Assembly (NCBI GenBank): GCA_025354985.1 | Contig: JANXLU010000042.1 | Location: forward strand, 1 to 64,000 | Source: Chloroflexota bacterium | Lineage (GTDB): Bacteria > Chloroflexota > Anaerolineae > J036 > Brachytrichaceae | Reading direction: 5' to 3' | Length of the DNA stretch: 64,000 nt | Part shown: positions 29,451 through 36,711 of the stretch, piece after piece | How the letters are laid out: each line of letters opens with the position of its first letter | Numbering within the stretch: position 1 is the first letter of the stretch | Program-made: the position numbers and the translations under genes | The notes under the pieces: generated by a model | What the model saw: only the letters and a program-made list of their open reading frames with translations | The model's database searches: none | Told to the model about the DNA's origin: nothing

Positions 29451-30112
29451 GGTGATGTTGACTCCAGGTGTTTGGCAATGCGTATGCTGGCGGTGGTCAT
29501 GTGACGCGTTAGTTGATCCGTAGCGCGCTCCACATTGCCGGTTTTGCACGAATTCAGAATGACGCGGTGCTGACGCTGAGCCTCGGCGTGATAGTCCACA
29601 CCGGTCAGGAAGGCCACGTGATAACGGGTTACATTGGCGTGCAACATGCGCACGGTATCCATGAGCCGTGGCATCTCGCAGGGCGCGTAGAGTGCGGCGT
29701 GGAACTCCCAGTTCAACCTGCTCCAGGCGAGCGGGTCATGGGCATCATCCATGATCTCGATCAGACCTGCGGCGCGAACAAATTCGGGTTTGCCCAGCCG
29801 CGGGATGGCGCGGCGAAGCGCCAGCGTTTCCAAGGCGATCCGCATGTCATATATTTCCAGCACGCCACGCGGGGTCAGGCTGGTGACCACGGCGCCTTTG
29901 TTGTGGGTGAACTGGACCAGCCCCTCGGCCTGGAGCTGAACGAGCGCTTCACGCGCCGGGATTTTGCTTGCACCGAACTGGGCGGCAAGCTCGTCCTGCG
30001 GGAGTGCTTCGCCGCCGCGAAGCTGCGCACGCAGGATCGCATCGCGGACGGATTGAGCGATTTGATCGGCCACCGTGGCGCCGGTGGCATGCGACTGGCT
30101 TAGCGTGAGCAC
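29447..30112 (-). CDS. GntR-family regulator, FadR/FCD subfamily
   Basis: This 221-residue regulator has an N-terminal winged helix (AILRAQLRGGEALPQDELAAQFGASKIPAREALVQL region) and a C-terminal all-helical FCD ligand domain with metal-site residues in the NWEFHAALY and HRVILNSC segments. FCD regulators usually sense organic acids and repress the adjacent catabolic operon. The gene overlaps the E1 gene (ATGA), and a perfect palindrome lies 8 nt upstream of its GTG start, consistent with autorepression. The effector is unknown; pyruvate, lactate or a related acid is the natural guess given its partner. Confidence 0.88.
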   Translation of the reverse strand: MLTLSQSHATGATVADQIAQSVRDAILRAQLRGGEALPQDELAAQFGASKIPAREALVQLQAEGLVQFTHNKGAVVTSLTPRGVLEIYDMRIALETLALRRAIPRLGKPEFVRAAGLIEIMDDAHDPLAWSRLNWEFHAALYAPCEMPRLMDTVRMLHANVTRYHVAFLTGVDYHAEAQRQHRVILNSCKTGNVERATDQLTRHMTTASIRIAKHLESTSP

Positions 30113-30119
30113 ATCACAT

Positions 30120-30125
30120 AGTATA
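30120..30125 (-). promoter_or_regulatory. -10-like hexamer TATACT overlapping the GntR palindrome
   Basis: TATACT lies at -13 to -8 from the GTG at 30112 and shares bases with the palindrome, so a bound repressor would block the promoter. Confidence 0.45.
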
Positions 30126-30134
30126 CGCGTATAC
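30121..30134. promoter_or_regulatory. probable GntR operator, GTATACGCGTATAC
   Basis: This perfect 14-bp palindrome lies 8 nt upstream of the regulator's start codon. FadR/FCD-type GntR proteins bind short inverted repeats near their own promoters, so this is the best operator candidate. Binding is inferred from position and symmetry only. Confidence 0.6.
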
Positions 30135-30154
30135 GATCTAAAGTGGGACGGTGA

Positions 30155-30832
30155 CTAGTCGGCCATGGCCGCGCGGAGCCAATCAATAAAGGGCGTCATG
30201 GCCGCAAATCCGGTTGCAATTGTCGGCAGGACGTTCTTTGAAACCGTGGCGGTTTCTGACAACCTGACTGCACGCGAAATGATAAAGCTCTTGCGCTTGA
30301 GGTAATCCAGGTGTGGTGCGGTCTCATCAAACCCTTTGGGCGGTCGCTTGAGTTGTTCGCCTTCGATCCCCTTGGGAAATAACTTTACAAAGGCTGGACT
30401 GGCAAGCACCGTGGTCAGCTTCTGTGGCTTGGCAACAATGTAACCACGGATTGCAGCGAGTTGATCGGGGATCGGCATATACATACCACCGCCAATCATC
30501 AACTCGCCGAGATGATTTAACTGGAGGTAGTAACCGGGCGATTCAATTTTTCGACCGAGTGGACTGAGAGAGGCGCTGAACTGGGTCTTGTAGGGGGACT
30601 TGTCCGCGCTAAACCGCACATCCCGGTTGATGCGAAAGATGCCTTGCTCAGGCTTGACATGCGCCATTTGCGGGTCAACTCGTGCAAGACCGGCCAAAAC
30701 ATCCTGGACCAGATCGGTAAATTGGGTTCGTAGAAGCTGATACTCGGCACGGTGTGCTTCGAACCATTCTTTATTGTTGTTTGCATGCAGTCCCGAGAGA
30801 AAGACGGTCAGCGCGGATGGATTAAGCGGCAT
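30155..30832 (-). CDS. DUF2461 family protein
   Basis: From ATG 30832 (MPLNPSALTVFLSGL) the protein has 225 residues; the track start at 30949 lies inside the divergent gene. Family marks are LHANNNKEWFEAHRAEY near the N-terminus, FRINRDVRFSADKSPYKT near 68 and YYLQLNHLGELMIGGGMY near 98. DUF2461 proteins are widespread and lack an established activity. The gene is divergent from the CoA-transferase with about 50 nt between starts and is upstream of, but not coupled to, the GntR regulator. Confidence 0.85.
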   Translation of the reverse strand: MPLNPSALTVFLSGLHANNNKEWFEAHRAEYQLLRTQFTDLVQDVLAGLARVDPQMAHVKPEQGIFRINRDVRFSADKSPYKTQFSASLSPLGRKIESPGYYLQLNHLGELMIGGGMYMPIPDQLAAIRGYIVAKPQKLTTVLASPAFVKLFPKGIEGEQLKRPPKGFDETAPHLDYLKRKSFIISRAVRLSETATVSKNVLPTIATGFAAMTPFIDWLRAAMAD

Positions 30833-30884
30833 ACCGGGGATTATCGCCCCACCGGCGGAGCCGCGACGTATCATGGGGGCTACG

Positions 30885-32084
30885 ATGCAGGCATTGGATG
30901 ACATTCGCGTGATAGATCTGACCCGGGTGTTAGCCGGACCGTTTTGCACACAGTTGCTTGCGGATCACGGTGCAGATGTCATCAAGATTGAACAGCCGGG
31001 GACGGGTGATGGCACGCGCCAGTGGGGCCCTCCGTGGATTGGCGACCAAAGCGCGTATTTTCTGAGCGTCAACCGCAACAAGCGCAGCGTGGTGTTGAAT
31101 CTCAAATCGCCTGACGGGATGGCGATTTTGCGTGAGCTGCTTGTGACGGCGGATGTGTTGATTGAAAACTTTCTGCCGGGCACGCTGGCCGACCTGGGAT
31201 TGACCTTTGAAGGACTGCGGAAGGAATTTCCAAAACTGGTCGTGTGTTCGATTACGGGTTATGGGCAAACAGGACCGTACCGCGACCGTGCGGGTTATGA
31301 CTTCGCGATCCAAGCCCAGGGCGGGCTTATGAGCGTGACCGGGCCGGTGGATGGTGAACCAACCAAGGTTGGCGTGGCGGTGGCCGACATTACGACGGGT
31401 CTGTATGCAGCCAACGCGATTATGACTGCGTTACACGCGCGGGGGCGAACCGGTCAGGGACAGTTGGTGGACGTGGCCTTGTTGGATTCACAGATTGGTT
31501 GGTTGATCAACCTGGCACAAAACTATTTCGCGACCGGTAAAGCGCCGGGTCGGATTGGAAATGATGCCCCCAGCATCGTGCCCTATCGTTCGTTTGCGAC
31601 GTCGGAAGGATTTTTGGTACTTGCCGTGGGCGCCGACGGTCAGTATCGACGTTTATGCGAGGCGCTGGAGCGCCCGGACCTTTGGAATGACACGCGATTT
31701 CAAACCAATCCCGGTCGAGTACAACACCGAGAGGAATTGGTGAAGCTGCTGGGAGATGTATTTGCGACCCGTTCGACCAGTCACTGGTGCGCGTTGCTGA
31801 CGCCTATTGGGGTGCCCTGCGCACCCATCAATGACATTCCAACCGCATTGGCTGATCCGCAGGTGGTGGCGCGAGAGATGGTGCAAACTGTCCATCATCC
31901 AACCTTGGGTGAGATAAAAGTTATTGGGCCGGTTGCGAAATTGAGCGAGACCCCAGCCAGCGTTCGGATGGCCCCACCGTTGCTCGGTGAGCACACTGAG
32001 GCGGTTTTGCGCGACATGGATATCGGAAATGAGTGGCTTGCCGAGTTGATCAGCCGGGGTGCGATTCAGGTTGCAGGCTCATAA
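30885..32084 (+). CDS. family III CoA-transferase (CaiB/BaiF)
   Basis: This is a family III CoA-transferase of about 399 residues that moves CoA between carboxylic acids through an aspartyl-CoA intermediate. The N-terminus is typical (IRVIDLTRVLAGPFCTQLLADHGADVIKIE), NRNKRSVVLNL follows, and the catalytic aspartate is in RAGYDFAIQAQGG near residue 138. The substrate cannot be read from the sequence; formate/oxalate, carnitine, succinate/malate and bile-acid types share the fold. ATG 30873 is an alternative start four codons upstream. The gene stands alone and ends at a bidirectional terminator. Confidence 0.9.
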   Translation: MQALDDIRVIDLTRVLAGPFCTQLLADHGADVIKIEQPGTGDGTRQWGPPWIGDQSAYFLSVNRNKRSVVLNLKSPDGMAILRELLVTADVLIENFLPGTLADLGLTFEGLRKEFPKLVVCSITGYGQTGPYRDRAGYDFAIQAQGGLMSVTGPVDGEPTKVGVAVADITTGLYAANAIMTALHARGRTGQGQLVDVALLDSQIGWLINLAQNYFATGKAPGRIGNDAPSIVPYRSFATSEGFLVLAVGADGQYRRLCEALERPDLWNDTRFQTNPGRVQHREELVKLLGDVFATRSTSHWCALLTPIGVPCAPINDIPTALADPQVVAREMVQTVHHPTLGEIKVIGPVAKLSETPASVRMAPPLLGEHTEAVLRDMDIGNEWLAELISRGAIQVAGS

Positions 32085-32094
32085 TTCCAAAAAC

Positions 32095-32129
32095 AAAACA
32101 AGCCGGTGATCGCAACACCGGCTTGTTTT
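32095..32129. terminator. bidirectional intrinsic terminator
   Basis: A perfect 14-bp stem (AAACAAGCCGGTG core) with a 7-nt loop is flanked by A-rich sequence on one side and T-rich on the other. It lies between the converging CoA-transferase and SNase-like genes, so it can stop both transcripts. Confidence 0.85.
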
Positions 32130-32147
32130 AGGGCATCGGGCCATGAC

Positions 32148-33218
32148 TCAATACCTCAAATCGCCCCTGATGTATTCAAAGCTGTCAACAAACGTGGTGA
32201 CCTTGCCGTTTCCGGCGTCGCGAAACAGCCAGGCATTGTCTGGAATTCGGATCACGTCCGTTGAGTTCACATCACGGACCAGGGTGCGCACAGTGCTTGC
32301 ATCGTGACCAGGCACAATGATTAGTTTGAATGGGCCAAACACGCGCGCAACTTCTCCGATATTATTCATTACGAAATGGGCATCGTTGGTGCCATCGGAA
32401 TTGCCGGTGATAGCCACAAAACCATCACGCCAGCGCACATACATGTTGGCAAGCTTGACCGTGGTGCCGGCCGGGTGATAAATGTAGCTGCCACTCCACG
32501 TGTTAACCTGTGCGTCGGTTGCGCCGGAGATCGTGATGCAATCGCCGTTGCGTAGGTAGGCTTGCTCTGGAAGCTTGTCCACCCGGGTGGTCAACTCGTC
32601 ATACGATAGCGCGGTGCAGGTCGATGATTGTGATTGCGCGGCAGCCGCGTTCATTGCGGCAGGCTCCGTCTGTGGCATTGAAGCGGGTACCTGTTTGGTT
32701 GCGCCGGCCCAGTTGCAGTTGTTCCATCCACCAAGCCCGCTCTCGCGCGCGCCGCGGGCAGTGCCGACCAATTCAAAGTAATGCTGGGAATTTGGCTGGC
32801 TGTCGTCAGGTCGGGCCCAGCCCGCAGCGGCCAGTTCATCGCCACCTTGAAACCCGTCGATGCGATAGACGTATTTGCGGTCAACGCTGGCGACATCGGG
32901 TTCCAAAATGACCAATGCATCGGCCATGAGGTCGCTTGTCGCAGCATAGGCCTGCGAATAGCCACAGGTGCCCGCAGCGGGCGTGCTGACGCCGGCATAG
33001 CGCACCGTTTGCGCGGTTCCACCGCTGATGCTAACCTCCAAGGTTTGGGGATCGACAACCCGGGTAACCCGGGCAACTGGGCCAAGCCCGGCAACCTGCC
33101 ATGGGCGCAGGCGCGCAGACTTCGGTGCGGACACCGACGCGGCAGCTGCAGGCTGAATGGCCGTGCTCACCATGGCCAGAGCGAGTGCGGCGGTTGAAAG
33201 TATGTGAATTGTTTTCAT
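32148..33218 (-). CDS. secreted SNase-fold-like protein with degenerate active site
   Basis: From ATG 33218 the protein has 356 residues and a clear signal peptide (MKTIHILSTAALALAMV ending AAAAS). Residues 45-190 resemble a staphylococcal-nuclease/OB fold: VTRVVDPQTLEVSISGG, VRYAGVSTPA, a CGYSQA segment and DRKYVYR. The catalytic DGDT is replaced by DPQT and the glutamate after the TP motif by alanine, while the first arginine remains, so nuclease activity is doubtful. The C-terminal 150 residues (from CTALSYDELTTRV) match nothing I recognise. Paired cysteines suggest an exported, disulfide-stabilised binding protein. TAATTT lies upstream at leaderless spacing. Confidence 0.65.
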   Translation of the reverse strand: MKTIHILSTAALALAMVSTAIQPAAAASVSAPKSARLRPWQVAGLGPVARVTRVVDPQTLEVSISGGTAQTVRYAGVSTPAAGTCGYSQAYAATSDLMADALVILEPDVASVDRKYVYRIDGFQGGDELAAAGWARPDDSQPNSQHYFELVGTARGARESGLGGWNNCNWAGATKQVPASMPQTEPAAMNAAAAQSQSSTCTALSYDELTTRVDKLPEQAYLRNGDCITISGATDAQVNTWSGSYIYHPAGTTVKLANMYVRWRDGFVAITGNSDGTNDAHFVMNNIGEVARVFGPFKLIIVPGHDASTVRTLVRDVNSTDVIRIPDNAWLFRDAGNGKVTTFVDSFEYIRGDLRY

Positions 33219-33295
33219 GGTGTCTAAATTACGATGAGATCGTATCGCGGAGATATTGGACGCGCATGTGAGCGCCGTCATACCATGCCATGACA

Positions 33296-34246
33296 TTACG
33301 CACATGACACGGTGGCGCCGGTCGCAAGCGCGTCCAGTACCCAATATCGGGCGGTTAGGCCGCTGCGACCAAACGCCGCAACCATTTCAGCGCCTACGGC
33401 ATGGTGGTTCACCTTGCCAAACGCAATCAGGCCTGGTCCGGCACCGCTGAGCGCCACCGCAGCCGCGCCGGCGGTGCGGGCTGCGTCTTGCGCCATGCGC
33501 GAGCCTGGAATGACCGGGAAGCGATAGGGTTCATGGATGCGATCATCCATGGACTGGTTCAAAAGACCATAGTCCTCTGACTGCAGCGCCTGGATGACGA
33601 GCAAGGCCCGACCCACGTTAAACACGGCATCGCTGCGGCTGATCAGGGTGGGGACGGCGGCGCGTGCAGTGGTGGTGAGAAAGTGAAAATCTGGCACACA
33701 GACGACCACTTTGAGCGCCGGAATCCTGACGCGGTGGGTGATGGCATGGATAGTTGGATCAGTGGCGGAAGCCTGGTGTGATGACACAATGACCAGACCG
33801 CCCAGAAGGGCTGGCGCGACATTATCACCATGACCTTCCAAGGCGATGGCGCGGGTGAGCAGCGCCCCATCCGGGTTGTATAGATTTGCCTGCGGTGCAC
33901 CTGCTGCGGCGTGTGCGAGCAGGAGCCCGCCAAGAACGGCGGTGCTACTGCTGCCCAGTCCGCTCCCAGCCGGCACCGCGTTGCGGCAGACGAGGCGGAA
34001 CGGCGCGGCCGGCTGACCCGTCAGGGCTTTGTATTCGGCAGCAAACGTGCGGGCCACGAGATGCCCGCCATCGGTGGGCATGCTGGCTGCGCCTTCGCCG
34101 AGGGTTTCAACGACGGTGCCCGGGTCGCCAGGACGCGCTTCACCCAGCTCAAATTCATTCCAAAGATCCAAGGCAAGCCCCAGACAATCAAATCCCGGGC
34201 CGAGATTGGCAGACGTGGCTGGGACGCGGACAGTGATGCGATTCAT
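33296..34246 (-). CDS. thrB: homoserine kinase
   Basis: This GHMP-family kinase phosphorylates homoserine for threonine synthesis. At 316 residues it has the usual length. VPATSANLGPGFDCLGLALDLWN opens the N-terminal domain, the ATP loop is VPAGSGLGSSSTAVLGGL near residue 92, and the C-terminal GHMP motif is AVALSGAGPGLIAFG near 265. It lies 28 nt downstream of threonine synthase on the same strand, giving a thrC-thrB unit. No homoserine dehydrogenase is in the window. Confidence 0.94.
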   Translation of the reverse strand: MNRITVRVPATSANLGPGFDCLGLALDLWNEFELGEARPGDPGTVVETLGEGAASMPTDGGHLVARTFAAEYKALTGQPAAPFRLVCRNAVPAGSGLGSSSTAVLGGLLLAHAAAGAPQANLYNPDGALLTRAIALEGHGDNVAPALLGGLVIVSSHQASATDPTIHAITHRVRIPALKVVVCVPDFHFLTTTARAAVPTLISRSDAVFNVGRALLVIQALQSEDYGLLNQSMDDRIHEPYRFPVIPGSRMAQDAARTAGAAAVALSGAGPGLIAFGKVNHHAVGAEMVAAFGRSGLTARYWVLDALATGATVSCA

Positions 34247-34274
34247 GAAGGGCGATTTGGGGGCGGCGGCTAAT

Positions 34275-35354
34275 CTAGTCGATGACCTTCAGCAAGGCCT
34301 CGATATTGGGTTCTATGGTGATAGGTGGCACCGTGCCCTTTATCGCGGTGTCCGGGTCTTTTAGTCCGTGGCCGGTGAGTACGCACACCACCCGTTTGCC
34401 TTCGAGTTCGGCCCAGCCCTCGCGCACGCCCTGGGCTATGCCCGCGAGACCGGCGGCGCTGCTGGGTTCACAGAAAATGCCCTCAGTACGGCTGACCGTT
34501 TTGTAGCAGGCCAATATTTCCTCATCGGAAACAGCAGTGATGTGACCACCGCTGTCGTCCAGTGCCTGCACGGCCTCGCGCCAACGGGCCGGGTTGCCGA
34601 TTCGGATTGCGGTGGCGATTGTTTCCGGGTGCTCCACAATATGACCAAGCACGATGGGTGCGGAACCCGCGGCCTGGGCGCCAAGCAGCCGGGGCAGCTT
34701 GGTGGCAAGGCCATCCCGATGGTATTCCACGAAGCCCAGCCAATAGCTGGTGATGTTTCCGGCGTTGCCCACGGGCAGGCATAGCCAATCCGGCGCGTCG
34801 CCGAGGGTGTCAATCAGCTCAAAGCTGGCGGTCTTTTGCCCTTGCACGCGGGCGGGGTTTATGCTGTTTACCAACGCGATTGGCGCGCGCTCACTGGCCT
34901 GCTTCACCATACGCAAGCCATCGTCAAAGTTGCCGTTGATGGCGATGACCTGGGCGCCGTAGGCCAAAGCGCCGGCGAGTTTGCCGGCGGCGATCTTGCC
35001 ATCCGGCACCAGCACCACGCACTTGATGCCAGCCCGGGCAGCGTAGGCCGCGGCGCTTGCGGCGGTGTTACCTGTGCTGGCGCAAATCACGGTTTGGGCG
35101 CCGTCGGCAACCGCCTGGGTGATGGCGGCGGTCATGCCCCGATCCTTAAACGAGCCGGTCGGGTTGCCGGCTTCAAATTTTATGAATAATTCGAACTCGG
35201 TTTTGCCCTGAGCAAGGGCCGTGGCAAGCCTGGGGGCCGGGATCAGTGGTGTGTTGCCTTCGAGCAGTGTTATGGGCGATATCGCGCGCGTGATGTCAAC
35301 GCGCGCGCGGTAGTGCTCGATCACTCCGCGCCACGCGTGTGAGGGTTGTGCCAT
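34275..35354 (-). CDS. thrC: threonine synthase
   Basis: This PLP enzyme converts O-phosphohomoserine to threonine. At 359 residues it is the short type found in many Gram-positive bacteria and Chloroflexota. Visible marks are LLEGNTPLIPAPRL near residue 30, the PLP lysine in NPTGSFKDRGM near 68, the ASTGNTAASAAAYAARAG phosphate-binding stretch near 92 and LPVGNAGNITSYW near 195. It is followed by thrB. TATAAT lies 11 nt upstream of the ATG, giving a very short leader if used; the divergent neighbour is purA. Confidence 0.94.
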   Translation of the reverse strand: MAQPSHAWRGVIEHYRARVDITRAISPITLLEGNTPLIPAPRLATALAQGKTEFELFIKFEAGNPTGSFKDRGMTAAITQAVADGAQTVICASTGNTAASAAAYAARAGIKCVVLVPDGKIAAGKLAGALAYGAQVIAINGNFDDGLRMVKQASERAPIALVNSINPARVQGQKTASFELIDTLGDAPDWLCLPVGNAGNITSYWLGFVEYHRDGLATKLPRLLGAQAAGSAPIVLGHIVEHPETIATAIRIGNPARWREAVQALDDSGGHITAVSDEEILACYKTVSRTEGIFCEPSSAAGLAGIAQGVREGWAELEGKRVVCVLTGHGLKDPDTAIKGTVPPITIEPNIEALLKVID

Positions 35355-35417
35355 GAATCAGACGAATTATATCGGTCGGGGATAATCTGATACAGGAAGC
35401 AGGAACATTGTAAAAAT

Positions 35418-36701
35418 ATGACAATCACCGTAATATTAGGCGCGCAGTGGGGGGACGAGGGCAAGGGGCGGTTTACAGATGCATTGGCGCATGATGCGCG
35501 GATTGTGGCGCGATTTAATGGGGGCGATAACGCCGGGCATTCGATCACGATTGGCGACAAGGTGGTGAAACTGCACATGCTGCCCAGCGGTCTGTTCCGG
35601 CAGGGCTGTCTCAGCGTGATTGGCAATGGATGCGTGGTAAACCCGCGCAATTTACTGCACGAAATGGCCGACGTGCGTGCTGCCGGTGTCGAGATCAACC
35701 CCAATCGGTTAAAGATTAGCAATAGCGCACACATGATTTTGCCGGGGCATCTGGCCCTGGATGCTGCACGTGAGGCGACGAGCGCGGGACTGGGAACGAC
35801 CAAGCGTGGGATTGGATTTGCTTACATGGACAAGGCCAAACGCAGCGGCATTCGTGCCGGTGCCATGGCCGAGCCCGAACGTTTTGCCGAATCGGTATAC
35901 GCGCACACGGTCGAGGTGAACAAGCAATTGGACCGGGAATATGGCCTGCCCGGCGTCGATGCGACCGAGGCAGCGGGGGCGTATGGCGCGGCATCACAGA
36001 TTCTCAAACCGTATCTGGCTGATACGTTGACTCTGTTGAATGACGCATTGGATGACGGGCAACATGTGTTTGCGGAGGGCGCCCAGGCAACGCTGCTTGA
36101 CATCGACTTTGGTACGTATCCATATGTAACGTCGTCATCCGCCAGTATCGGGGGCGTATGCACTGGTTTGGGTGTGCCGCCCAAGTTCATCACCCGAACG
36201 GTTGGGGTTACCAAGGCATTTACGACGCGTGTGGGCGCCGGGCCATTTCCAACCGAGCTGTTTGGAGACATGGGGACAAGGTTGCGTGGAACGGGCGCGA
36301 ATGCGTGGGATGAATTTGGCGCAACAACCGGTCGTGCGCGCCGAGTGGGCTGGCTGGATGCCGTTGTGTTGCGCTATGTGGTCAGGCTGAACGGAATTTC
36401 CGAGCTTGCGCTGACCAAGCTGGATATTTTGACCGGTTTGGACGAATTGAAGATCGCAGTGGGCTACAAGGTTGATGGCGGCGACACACGGGCCTATCCG
36501 CAGGATGCAGAGGTTTTGGCGCGATGCGAACCGATCTTTCAAACGCTACCGGGCTGGCATCAGGATGTGCGCGGGGTGCGCACATTTGCCGGGTTGCCCG
36601 CCAACTGCACGGCCTATTTGCGTGCGATTGAAGCGGCCACGGGCGCCCTCGTCACGCTGGCCAGCGTCGGCGCGGAACGCGATCAATTGATACTTTCATA
36701 A
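35418..36701 (+). CDS. purA: adenylosuccinate synthetase
   Basis: The enzyme makes adenylosuccinate from IMP, aspartate and GTP in AMP synthesis. At 427 residues it has the normal length. The P-loop is GAQWGDEGKG, followed by R rather than the usual K. The next conserved element reads FNGGDNAGHS where most have GGNNAGHT. KRGIGFAYMDKAKRSGIR, EGAQATLLDIDFGTYPYVTSS and GAGPFPTE support the assignment. It is divergent from thrC and 10 nt upstream of ppc, so the two may be co-transcribed. The substitutions look like a lineage variant rather than loss of function. Confidence 0.93.
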   Translation: MTITVILGAQWGDEGKGRFTDALAHDARIVARFNGGDNAGHSITIGDKVVKLHMLPSGLFRQGCLSVIGNGCVVNPRNLLHEMADVRAAGVEINPNRLKISNSAHMILPGHLALDAAREATSAGLGTTKRGIGFAYMDKAKRSGIRAGAMAEPERFAESVYAHTVEVNKQLDREYGLPGVDATEAAGAYGAASQILKPYLADTLTLLNDALDDGQHVFAEGAQATLLDIDFGTYPYVTSSSASIGGVCTGLGVPPKFITRTVGVTKAFTTRVGAGPFPTELFGDMGTRLRGTGANAWDEFGATTGRARRVGWLDAVVLRYVVRLNGISELALTKLDILTGLDELKIAVGYKVDGGDTRAYPQDAEVLARCEPIFQTLPGWHQDVRGVRTFAGLPANCTAYLRAIEAATGALVTLASVGAERDQLILS

Positions 36702-36711
36702 GATATATACG

